A DNA stretch of 64,000 nt from JAAYYM01 sp035271065 (GTDB taxonomy: Bacteria; Bacillota; Clostridia; Lachnospirales; Lachnospiraceae). The stretch covers positions 15,850 to 79,849 of the forward strand of contig DATESB010000132.1 in assembly GCA_035271065.1 (NCBI GenBank), given 5' to 3'. The notes under the pieces are model-generated. The model worked only from the letters and a program-made list of their open reading frames with translations. It had not been told where the DNA came from and searched no databases. Positions 56,592-64,000 of this stretch are shown here, piece by piece; within the stretch, counting starts at the first letter, position 1; each line of letters starts with the position of its first letter. Made by a program: the position numbers and the translations under genes.

Positions 56592-58657
56592 TACTCATAT
56601 ACCTCCGTTATGATTTCATCTCCCTCAACATAGAACGTGATAACATCATAATAAGCGGATTGGTTCTGCATGTCAACCATTTCAAACATCATGAGAAATT
56701 CGCCATCTCCCATATACTGATCTTCAAATTTCGTGTCATCAGTCACTGTGAATGTCTCACTCTCTGTCAGCACATAATCATCATCTCCGGAATAAGATGC
56801 TCCATAGAGAAGCGTCGTGATTTCGTCCCCTGCTTTGAGTTTTATCAGTTCCTTGTCTGACATACCCGAGTCCTCAACCCCGCCTCTGGCACCCAGAATC
56901 TTATATGCCTCATCCGTAAAATTGTATGCCACCTGAAGATTGTACTCCTCACCATTTAGCAGGATTGGTACCGTATACAGATTATAGTCTTCCTTCTCAT
57001 CCACAAGTTCCATATAAACGAAATGCCCATCAATGGCACCCCAATAGCCATCAAAATTATCCGAAAATACGCCATTGTCCCAATCAGCTTCCAGATTATT
57101 GTCGCGTCCAAGCAGCATCGAAATATCATTTTCCTCTTCTACATACGATAGTTGGAAATAAACAGCCTGTAACATATTCGCTGTCTCTGCTCCGATATCA
57201 AGTGTTGCATATCCTTCTTCATTGAGGATAATCGGATAGTCTTCCAAACCACTCGATGCAAATGTTGCAATCTCCGGCAGACTTTCATAACCCATTTCTT
57301 CTATAAACTTCTGACCTTCTGCTGTCAGAGCGCCACTGATTTCATATCCATACAGATATTTGAAGGGCTCGCTTGCACCGATTTTCGTATATCCGTAATA
57401 ATCATCTTCATCTGCATTATAAGAATGATAACAGGATAATCCTGTGGATTGCGAACGATAAGGACCATTTACTTTATAAACAATACTTTGTTCCAGACAA
57501 TTCAATAAATCCGCACTTGTTTCCGGCAGCAATTCCTCTGAATATTTGACCAAATCGCCCAAATCCACCATGTTGGTATATCCCTCTTCTTTGGAATTAC
57601 CACCATAGTTTTCCGCCGAGCGTGCAGAACGTGCAAATTCTGTTATAAATGTATCGTCTTCACTTGCAGAGCGCAGTGCTTCTTTTCCGACATTGTCATA
57701 TGCCACAATCAATGGCTCAACTGCACTCAAATCCGTCACAGAAAGTGTAACAGAGTCTTCTGTCCATTCCATCTCACAACCCTCTACATAGCTGTCACAG
57801 ATAGCCTTGCCAAGTTGTGCGCCATTCATTTCAGGATGATCTGCCAGTTCCTGTAGCCAGCCTGTATAATACCAGCCGTTTCCCGGCTCTGTCTCTTCTG
57901 ATGCCACCATAAACTTTGCAACATCCATAAATGTAAAGGCAGTATCAATCGTTGCCATCAGACATGCATCAAATCCAACTAATTCAAACGGTTGGTCATT
58001 GATTGATACTTCATAGACATCTGAAAATGCATCATACATTTCATCAAGCGTCAAGGAATCATAGTTATAATTTTCATCAAATGCAACGCCTGCAACGCTG
58101 CCGCCTCCATGATTCCAGAACAAAACTGCCTGATGGTCTGCCGGATAATTTTCTTTGCAAAAAGTCAGAAAATCATGCAGTGTATCAGGATCTCCCATGT
58201 TTGCCAAAGACTGCTGCTCAATCAGTTCCATTCCGTTGCTTGAATATACATAACGCTCCAGATAATTAGGGTCAACCCAATCATTCTGCCATCCATATGC
58301 GCCACCGGTTTCAATTACAACTTGTACGTTTTCTGGAAGTTCAACCTCCAACATTTCCATGATATCAGAGGTTGCCGCACCATCTTCGCTCTCCAAATCA
58401 CTGCCGCACAGATACAAATAAACCGCCCATGTATCATCCGGACTATAACCGCTTCCCGCCAGTGCCTCATGCTCTGCGCTACCCTCTTCATCTATGTCAT
58501 CAAACACATCGCCAAAACCTGTTTCATCCTCTTCTGTATACTCTGTATCAGTTTCAGAACTAGTTTCTTCATCATCGGGCAGCAAAATTGCCAGCAAAAG
58601 AAAGCTGGCAATTAATACTGCGAGAATAATCAATATCCATTTTATTAATTTCTTCAT
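56591..58657 (-). CDS. Membrane-anchored clostripain-family cysteine peptidase
   Basis: A 688-residue peptidase C11. An N-terminal helix (residues 5-27) anchors it, followed by an acidic linker (EETSSETDTEYTEEDET). The caspase-like core has LYLCGSDLES, WNHGGGSVAG with His 183 and GFDACLMATIDTAF with Cys 232, the catalytic dyad of clostripain, which cuts after Arg. The C-terminal half (from about 430) is a beta-rich region of unknown role. AAGGAG precedes the ATG. It lies 24 bases after the lipoprotein gene and is coupled to the channel gene; peptidase and channel are probably used together at the cell surface. Confidence 0.93.
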   Translation of the reverse strand: MKKLIKWILIILAVLIASFLLLAILLPDDEETSSETDTEYTEEDETGFGDVFDDIDEEGSAEHEALAGSGYSPDDTWAVYLYLCGSDLESEDGAATSDIMEMLEVELPENVQVVIETGGAYGWQNDWVDPNYLERYVYSSNGMELIEQQSLANMGDPDTLHDFLTFCKENYPADHQAVLFWNHGGGSVAGVAFDENYNYDSLTLDEMYDAFSDVYEVSINDQPFELVGFDACLMATIDTAFTFMDVAKFMVASEETEPGNGWYYTGWLQELADHPEMNGAQLGKAICDSYVEGCEMEWTEDSVTLSVTDLSAVEPLIVAYDNVGKEALRSASEDDTFITEFARSARSAENYGGNSKEEGYTNMVDLGDLVKYSEELLPETSADLLNCLEQSIVYKVNGPYRSQSTGLSCYHSYNADEDDYYGYTKIGASEPFKYLYGYEISGALTAEGQKFIEEMGYESLPEIATFASSGLEDYPIILNEEGYATLDIGAETANMLQAVYFQLSYVEEENDISMLLGRDNNLEADWDNGVFSDNFDGYWGAIDGHFVYMELVDEKEDYNLYTVPILLNGEEYNLQVAYNFTDEAYKILGARGGVEDSGMSDKELIKLKAGDEITTLLYGASYSGDDDYVLTESETFTVTDDTKFEDQYMGDGEFLMMFEMVDMQNQSAYYDVITFYVEGDEIITEVYE

Positions 58658-58681
58658 CGCACAAACTCCTTATTCTATTTC

Positions 58682-59248
58682 TTACAGCATTCCCATGCTT
58701 TCGCAGATCTCTCTCAGATAACTCGGATCCTGCATCGTAACTGTACATTCTCCATCGTTTGTGCCATGATCGTCCTCAACACTTTCAAACTTCAACAATA
58801 AGGTTTGTCCTTCATCCTCATAATCTGCAACTGTAAATGAAAACGGATAATCTGCCAATCCTGATATGGTCTGCTCTTCTCCGACTTCACCTGTCATTTC
58901 GCCTACATTGAAATAATCCATTTGGTTAGAACCATTCGGAATAATCATAACCAGACCATTCTGTGCTTCTTCACTCCAATCAAATGCAAGTACGATTTGA
59001 TAATCCGGTCCATATTCGCCTGCATAAACCTCATCAAACTTTTCAATTTCCGCTTCTAATTCTGCGTCTGTGCCATCATCTGTGTATTCCTCGTCCGCGT
59101 ATTCTTCGTCCGCATATTCCTCAGATGCCTCTTCATCGATATAATCTCCGTCTGACTGTGCTGCCATCCTAGAATCATCCTCGTCTCCGCAAGCCACCAA
59201 TCCGCAGCTCAATACACCTACACATAATAACATCATAATCTTTTTCAT
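58682..59248 (-). CDS. Acidic lipoprotein of unknown function
   Basis: About 188 residues. Lipoprotein signal MKKIMMLLCVGVLSCGLVAC (Cys 20), then an acidic stretch with repeats of EEYAD (SEEYADEEYADEEYTDDGTD), and a compact domain (YQIVLAFDWSEEAQNGLVMI, GEEQTISGLADYPFSFTVAD). No family recognised. ATG 59248 has GGAGG 9 bases upstream and is preferred over ATG 59257. First gene of the surface operon with clostripain, channel, LemA and DUF2207; similar acidic linkers occur in the clostripain protein. Confidence 0.8.
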   Translation of the reverse strand: MKKIMMLLCVGVLSCGLVACGDEDDSRMAAQSDGDYIDEEASEEYADEEYADEEYTDDGTDAELEAEIEKFDEVYAGEYGPDYQIVLAFDWSEEAQNGLVMIIPNGSNQMDYFNVGEMTGEVGEEQTISGLADYPFSFTVADYEDEGQTLLLKFESVEDDHGTNDGECTVTMQDPSYLREICESMGML

Positions 59249-59286
59249 TTCTTTCATCCTCCTGTATTTTAATCATAACCTTATAT

Positions 59287-59315
59287 ATTATAAAGTTATA
59301 ATTTTATTCTGTCAT
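59287..59315 (-). promoter_or_regulatory. Promoter of the lipoprotein-clostripain-channel operon
   Basis: ATGACA (59315-59310) and TATAAT (59292-59287), spacer 17, between the LuxR-type gene and the lipoprotein gene. Confidence 0.65.
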
Positions 59316-59335
59316 CATACTAAAGGATGATTTTT

Positions 59336-61735
59336 TCATATTAATTCCACCTCTTTTGCCAACTGCACCGCAGCTGTTCGATTTTTCACATTTAACTTCA
59401 CATATATTTTCCCTGCATGCGACTTCACTGTTGCAAGGCTGACCTGCAGCGCATCCGCAATTTCCTGATTGGACATTCCGGTTGCCATACATAACAATAC
59501 ACGGTTTTCCGCATCGGTCAGGTCGGTATGACCATGTTTTGTAGTTTCCAGATACTTTGGATAATATCCTGCCTGTCGTTTTACATTCGTAAGCAGAAGT
59601 TCCAAGTATGCCTGATACTCCGTTTCTCTCTTTTTTCGTACCGCATATTCTGTTTGATAACGCGTAAGCAACGGTTGAATTGCAATCCCTAAATCCGCCA
59701 CAATACGAATCAGGCGATATTCATATGTAATATCCAATGCTTTTTCAAGTTCCTCTTTCCACGTAGGTTGCGCACTGCGATACAGGATAATTGCACGAAG
59801 CAGTTTCGACTCTGCCAGATTATAATGACGCCCGTACATAACAAAATACTGCTCTACCCTGTCCAACAATGAAAGTGCTTCCAGATACATTTCCTTCACA
59901 ATATACAGCTTCACTTTCAGCAAATACCGATAACGCTCCAAAATGTAAAAATGTTCATTTTCATTTGGCGCTTGCTCTGAAATCCATGCTTCAGCCGGTT
60001 CATATTCACCGATTAACATATGCAACCAAACTAAAAATACTTCTATGTTCAAAGGCAATTGTCGCTTCTTTGTCGTTGACACCTTTTCATAAAATCGCTC
60101 CATAATGTCACATGCCGTAGACAGCCTGTCCTCTGAAACAAACATCCTGGCAATCAATCCGTTTGCTGCAAACTGTAGCTGTAGATTAGCAGAGATTTCA
60201 CTCGAGGTCTTTCCACTGTTCAATAGCATCAGACATTCTGTATAATTTCCGTCACTGTTCTTTTCAAACAAGCTCTCTCCCAATGCAATTTCAGCCAGAC
60301 CGTCTGCATACTTTCCGAATACAACACTCATAGGAACCTTCATCATATGATATAATGCTCTGTCCCGCTTGCTCCACTCACAAAAGTCCAACCCTCCGTT
60401 CATAATACCCGGCATATCTCCTGTGATACTGGCCTCCTGCAAATTCAGTTTCATCTTTGACAAATTCATAAATTTCTCAATGATGGTTCCACTGCCCTGA
60501 TGCGGAAGTGCAAGTTGTAAAAAGGCCAATTTTTCTCTTGCTGTCTTCTTTCTTGCATCCTTTGGTGACACATTCTTTTCAAATTCCTGCAGCATTTTGA
60601 TATAGTAATCACTTTCCTCTATCCGCATGGAAATAGAATGCATCATTGCCATGGAATACATCATTTCCGGAGAATTACGAATGGTTTCCTCATCCATTTC
60701 CAGATAATACTTTTCCAACTCATAATAATAAGCATCTCCCGACAGCATATTGAAATTTTCAATCAACATCTCCGTAATCTTCTGCTTATCCCCTGCCAAG
60801 CTATAATACTTTAATGCATTCGGCATATCATTTTCCATTGCAAAATAAAGCGCCGTATTTTCATATCTCTGCTTAATGGTTGCCTCATCATATAGTTGCT
60901 TCTGTTTCCGCGCCAGATAAAATTCCATCGGTCTTCTGAAATGATAGGTGGTGTCATCCTCCTGTATTAAAAAGCTGGTATGACTCATCAGCCAATTCAA
61001 GGCACTGCTTACATCCGGTTTGCCACACACAATGCAGGCTTCCCGTTCCGTAAATGACACCAAATGTCCCATATTCAAAAGGAAATTTCTGATTTCACGG
61101 TTCCAATTCACCCACACATTATGATCCAAATAATCAAATAAATCCAATCTGGAGAGTTCAATGATCTGCTCAGTCAGTTTTTCACTGTCCTTCCCTCTGT
61201 GTGCCATTAATATCAGATACACAATCCATCCATGCGTCTGCTTTACAACCTGTTGCAGATAGGTAGGATTGCAGGTGATATCATATAATTCAAACAATGC
61301 CTGCGCTTCCTGATTGTTAAATGCAAGTTGGTCATTTGCATAATAAACCAGTTCGTTTGTAACCTCATACTTTTTCAGATACGAGGGAATCCATGCTCTG
61401 CTTAATAAATAGAACTTTGAATTTCCTGATATTGTCTCCAAATATTCATTGAAACCAAGCATCTGCTCGGTTTCAAGATTTTGTAAATCGTCAATTAAAA
61501 TATGAGCATTTTTGCTTTCAGCTGCCCGTTCCACCTTCTCAGCAAACTCGTCATCGGTTACATCAATGCTGATATAGGGAATATTGGCATACTCAAAATA
61601 CTGCTTCATCGTGGTAGTCTTACCCCAGCCTGTATTCGCACACCAATATAGGATACGACGATGCTTCATATCCTTCTGTATCATCTTATAGATACGTTCT
61701 CTCTCAACTAACCTGTTTTCATTGATTTTCTTCAT
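59336..61735 (-). CDS. MalT-like LuxR-family transcriptional regulator (STAND ATPase)
   Basis: A 799-residue regulator. Walker A is CANTGWGKTT near 33-42 and Walker B HILIDDLQ near 74-81; the middle 330-700 is helical TPR-like signal-binding region; residues about 735-799 form a LuxR HTH (LTDAENRVLLCMATGMSNQE, LQVSLATVKSHAGKIYVKLN). MalT-type proteins are ATP-dependent activators switched by an inducer. It lies directly upstream of the lipoprotein-clostripain operon and may control it. AAGGCGGA precedes the ATG, 18 bases after the third DUF4143 ATPase gene. Confidence 0.93.
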   Translation of the reverse strand: MKKINENRLVERERIYKMIQKDMKHRRILYWCANTGWGKTTTMKQYFEYANIPYISIDVTDDEFAEKVERAAESKNAHILIDDLQNLETEQMLGFNEYLETISGNSKFYLLSRAWIPSYLKKYEVTNELVYYANDQLAFNNQEAQALFELYDITCNPTYLQQVVKQTHGWIVYLILMAHRGKDSEKLTEQIIELSRLDLFDYLDHNVWVNWNREIRNFLLNMGHLVSFTEREACIVCGKPDVSSALNWLMSHTSFLIQEDDTTYHFRRPMEFYLARKQKQLYDEATIKQRYENTALYFAMENDMPNALKYYSLAGDKQKITEMLIENFNMLSGDAYYYELEKYYLEMDEETIRNSPEMMYSMAMMHSISMRIEESDYYIKMLQEFEKNVSPKDARKKTAREKLAFLQLALPHQGSGTIIEKFMNLSKMKLNLQEASITGDMPGIMNGGLDFCEWSKRDRALYHMMKVPMSVVFGKYADGLAEIALGESLFEKNSDGNYTECLMLLNSGKTSSEISANLQLQFAANGLIARMFVSEDRLSTACDIMERFYEKVSTTKKRQLPLNIEVFLVWLHMLIGEYEPAEAWISEQAPNENEHFYILERYRYLLKVKLYIVKEMYLEALSLLDRVEQYFVMYGRHYNLAESKLLRAIILYRSAQPTWKEELEKALDITYEYRLIRIVADLGIAIQPLLTRYQTEYAVRKKRETEYQAYLELLLTNVKRQAGYYPKYLETTKHGHTDLTDAENRVLLCMATGMSNQEIADALQVSLATVKSHAGKIYVKLNVKNRTAAVQLAKEVELI

Positions 61736-61753
61736 TTGTTCCGCCTTAATCCG

Positions 61754-63010
61754 CTATATATATTCTATCGGTAATGCAACAATATTCTCTTTCAACCATA
61801 ACGGTGTATCATACATACATAGTATAACACCTATTCCTCTTTTCTTGCTATGAATTTTATCAAGAATATCAAATGCATTTGTCATTCCAAGTTTCGGATT
61901 GGCTGACATTTTAATCTCAATGGGATAAATGACATCATCTTGTTCAATCAATAAATCTATTTCCACTTCACGTTCTGTCTTTTTCCCATCTTCTATGCGC
62001 CGCCTCTTATCTTTCCCTCTGTAATATGACACATTCATCCTATAATCCATGCCTGCATTTGAAAAAGATTTTAATATTTCAGATACCGCAAATGTTTCGA
62101 ACAATTCTCCTGCCATTGCTCCGTTCATAGCCGTTTCCGCTGTTTGATATTTGGTCAAAAAGCATACCAGTCCTGTATCTCTGAAATAGATTTTAGGTGT
62201 TTTAATTGCCCGATTCAATGCTGAATTGGAATATGGTTGCATGACATATATAATGCCCGATGCTTCCAATAAAGATGTCCACTCCTTTACAGTGCTGACC
62301 GCCACCTCAATTTGTTCTGCCACATTAGAGTAATTCAACATTTGCCCTGTTCGTGCTGCCATAGCCGTCAGAAACTGCGTAAACTTCAGTTTATCTTTTA
62401 CATTGCCAAGTTCATTAATATCTCGATCAATATAAGTCTGTACATAGGAACTATAAAATGTTTGCCAATCAACATTCTCATCAATAAGCGCCGGGTATCC
62501 TCCCCGATGTATGATGTTCCATATATTATCGCAATGATGTACTTCCTTTTCTCTTGCTTCAATATATGTCTGTGAGGGGATAAATGGTTTCAAAAATTCA
62601 CATCCGCTCATCTCTCGCATAGATAGTCCGGATAATTCCAATATACCCACACGTCCTGCCAATGTTTCTGATACATTTCTCATTAAATGATATTGTTGTG
62701 AACCTGTCAGACAAAATCCTCCCTTTTCCTCTGTCTTATCACATTCCATCTTGATATACGGAAATAATTCTGAAATGTATTGAACTTCATCTAATATGAT
62801 AGGTGGTTTGTTATTTCTAAAAAAGAGGCCTGGTTCATTTTTTGTTTCTGATAATAGGACAGGGTCATCAAACGTAATATACTTTCTGTTTTCATACAGA
62901 TGTCGTAACACTGTCGATTTTCCGACCTGCCTTGGCCCTGTAACAAGTACTGCTTTAAATCCTCTTTCGGTTTTCAATATGGTTGATTCAATTGCTCTTT
63001 TTATATACAA
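61754..63010 (-). CDS. AAA ATPase with DUF4143 domain
   Basis: About 418 residues. Walker A is VTGPRQVGKST near residues 25-35, Walker B PPIILDEVQ near 75, sensor FCLTGSQQ near 100, then LAGRVGILELSGLSMREM and the C-terminal DUF4143 part with a nuclease-like REVEIDLLIEQDDVIYPIEI-type core (E-x-K at EIKMSA). TTG 63010 is preferred because GGTGGAG lies 5 bases upstream; TTG 63052 would lengthen it but falls inside an inverted repeat. The 63028-63072 repeat surrounds its promoter region. It precedes the LuxR-type gene in the same direction. Confidence 0.83.
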   Translation of the reverse strand: MYIKRAIESTILKTERGFKAVLVTGPRQVGKSTVLRHLYENRKYITFDDPVLLSETKNEPGLFFRNNKPPIILDEVQYISELFPYIKMECDKTEEKGGFCLTGSQQYHLMRNVSETLAGRVGILELSGLSMREMSGCEFLKPFIPSQTYIEAREKEVHHCDNIWNIIHRGGYPALIDENVDWQTFYSSYVQTYIDRDINELGNVKDKLKFTQFLTAMAARTGQMLNYSNVAEQIEVAVSTVKEWTSLLEASGIIYVMQPYSNSALNRAIKTPKIYFRDTGLVCFLTKYQTAETAMNGAMAGELFETFAVSEILKSFSNAGMDYRMNVSYYRGKDKRRRIEDGKKTEREVEIDLLIEQDDVIYPIEIKMSANPKLGMTNAFDILDKIHSKKRGIGVILCMYDTPLWLKENIVALPIEYI

Positions 63011-63027
63011 AATATCTCCACCTTTCA

Positions 63028-63072
63028 AAAATGCGACTAATTTACGATACAATCATAACATAGTCGCATTTT
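63028..63072 (-). promoter_or_regulatory. 12-bp inverted repeat at the start of the third DUF4143 gene
   Basis: AAAATGCGACTA (63028-63039) and TAGTCGCATTTT (63061-63072) are perfect complements with a 21-base spacer containing TATGAT on the minus strand (a possible -10). A third half-site TGCGACTA occurs at 63141-63148. This looks like an operator. Confidence 0.6.
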
Positions 63073-63103
63073 GTTTGCAAGATTATTTTGCGGAGTTTGA
63101 AAG

Positions 63104-63135
63104 AAAAAACCTATCCGGCAATGGATAGGCTTTTT
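63104..63135 (-). terminator. Terminator of the phenylacetate-CoA ligase gene
   Basis: CCTATCC/GGATAGG (63110-63116 with 63123-63129), loop of 6; minus-strand tail GGTTTTTTC. Nearly symmetric, so it may work on both strands. Confidence 0.85.
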
Positions 63136-63168
63136 CATCTTGCGACTAAAGTATGATGTTGTGTCGTT

Positions 63169-64000
63169 TTAGTAGCGGTTATCAAAGATTCTGCGTGACT
63201 TCTTCTCGCTTCTCGGCAGCTCTCCAATTTCTACCGGTTTTACAAGTGGTGTCATACCGATTTTAATCTTGAACAGATTGGCAAGTTCAAGGGCTACATC
63301 TGTCTTGTTTGCATCCGGTTTTGCCTCAATAAAGATTGTCAGGATATCTTTGCCACCTAAGTGGTCAATCATAACCTGATACTCACTGGATGCGCCCTTG
63401 ACATCGCGAATGACATCTTCTATCTGACTTGGGAAGATATTGCATCCCTTTACCTTAACCATATCATCGGTTCTTCCAATCAGTGTATCAATTCTTGGAT
63501 GTTTGCTGCCACACGGACAGTCGCCAAGTACAAATCTGGACAAGTCATGTGTACGGTATCTGATGAGCGGTGCGCCCTCTTTTACCAGTGTTGTAATAAC
63601 GATTTCTCCAATCTCACCGTCTTCCACCGGTTCCCCTGTCTTTGGATCCAATATCTCTATGTATACATAATCATCCCAATAATGCATTGCCTTGCTGTGG
63701 TCACAGTTAATGGCAATACCCGGTCCGTATATCTCTGTCAATCCATAGATATCATACAGAGAAACGCCAAGCTCCTTTGCAATACGCGCACGCATCTTAT
63801 CGCCCCAACGCTCAGAACCGATGACACCCTTCTTCAAATGAATGTGCTCACCAATACCGCGCTTTGCAATTTCCTCTGCCAATAACAATGCATAAGAAGA
63901 TGTTGCACAAAGTACCGTAGACTTCATATCCATCATCATACGAAGCTGCTTATCTGTATTACCCGGTCCCATCGGAATGACCATGGCACCAAGTTTCTCC
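63169..64000 (-). CDS. paaK: Phenylacetate--CoA ligase family protein, C-terminal part (cut by window edge)
   Basis: 277 residues are in the window; the frame is open to the edge (EKLGAMVIPMGPGN). It is the C-terminal two-thirds of an adenylate-forming PaaK-type ligase: SYALLLAEEI, DIYGLTEIYGPG (adenylate motif), IRYRTHDLSRFVLG (hinge Asp), GRTDDMVKVKGCNIFPSQIE and the catalytic Lys region RSEKKSRRIFD. In gut Clostridia such genes often go with indolepyruvate ferredoxin oxidoreductase and use aryl- or indole-acetate; that partner would lie outside the window. The M at 63984 is internal, not the start. Confidence 0.92.
   Translation of the reverse strand, partial: EKLGAMVIPMGPGNTDKQLRMMMDMKSTVLCATSSYALLLAEEIAKRGIGEHIHLKKGVIGSERWGDKMRARIAKELGVSLYDIYGLTEIYGPGIAINCDHSKAMHYWDDYVYIEILDPKTGEPVEDGEIGEIVITTLVKEGAPLIRYRTHDLSRFVLGDCPCGSKHPRIDTLIGRTDDMVKVKGCNIFPSQIEDVIRDVKGASSEYQVMIDHLGGKDILTIFIEAKPDANKTDVALELANLFKIKIGMTPLVKPVEIGELPRSEKKSRRIFDNRY

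Noticed and set aside
59304..59492. Minus-strand 62-codon frame with many Cys at the end of the LuxR-type gene.
   Set aside because: It lies within the coding region of the LuxR HTH in another frame and has no ribosome site.

Overview
The window is about 40% GC with dense, mostly minus-strand genes and Gram-positive style Shine-Dalgarno sites (GGAGG). Gene content points to a low-GC Firmicute of class Clostridia, most likely Lachnospiraceae: pyruvate phosphate dikinase, an alpha2-type GlyRS, the rpsP-khpA-rimM-trmD-rplS block followed by two signal peptidases around rbgA, orphan FlhB-like and FliK-like proteins, several DUF4143 ATPases, a DUF6273 surface protein and a large 2-hydroxyacyl-CoA dehydratase activase-like protein. 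The genus is not fixed by the sequence. Only two long genes, the activase-like gene (25772-30031) and a diguanylate cyclase (51006-52148), are on the plus strand. No tRNA, rRNA, CRISPR array, insertion sequence or phage module was seen.

Layout. 1-9 kb: rpsU, alaS, an asnA-MFS pair, a CPBP protease-PadR-DUF2812 operon with apparent PadR operators, and pyk. 9-13.7 kb is the accessory-looking part: a candidate plus-strand structured RNA, a LytTR regulator, a decayed DUF4143 ATPase, an intact one, 34-nt direct repeats, and a DUF6273 protein whose reading frame runs through a strong terminator. 13.7-21.7 kb: ppdK, with a leader-peptide/attenuator arrangement, then the DUF4349-era-yqzL-recO-lipoprotein-glyS operon. 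21.7-32.3 kb: an M16C peptidase, a rhomboid-like pseudoprotease, the activase-like protein, and a two-gene signalling pair made of a receiver/Hpt protein without kinase domain plus a stand-alone Hpt.

32.3-49.7 kb is the housekeeping core, read leftward: HipA-like kinase-ylxM-ffh; an ABC exporter with a GntR/YtrA-like operator; rpsP-khpA-rimM-trmD; rplS with its own leader; lepB-rbgA-lepB-rnhB-fliK-like-flhB-like-yraN-pgeF-rluF-ligA-metA. It joins ribosome assembly, tRNA/rRNA modification, protein export and DNA maintenance.

49.8-64 kb: an Rpn-type nuclease, the diguanylate cyclase, then a cell-surface operon (acidic lipoprotein, membrane-anchored clostripain, CASTOR/POLLUX-like channel, LemA, DUF2207) next to a MalT/LuxR-type regulator, a third DUF4143 ATPase with a large inverted repeat at its start, and the 3' part of a phenylacetate-CoA ligase gene cut by the window edge.

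The most interesting signals are the ppdK leader (24-codon ORF ending inside the first arm of an intrinsic terminator), the HipA-like kinase fused by overlap to the SRP genes, the kinase-less phosphorelay with Asn in place of the phospho-acceptor Asp, the nonstop-like DUF6273 gene, and the candidate RNA at 9188-9322. All functional calls come from reading the sequence and family knowledge; no database search was run.
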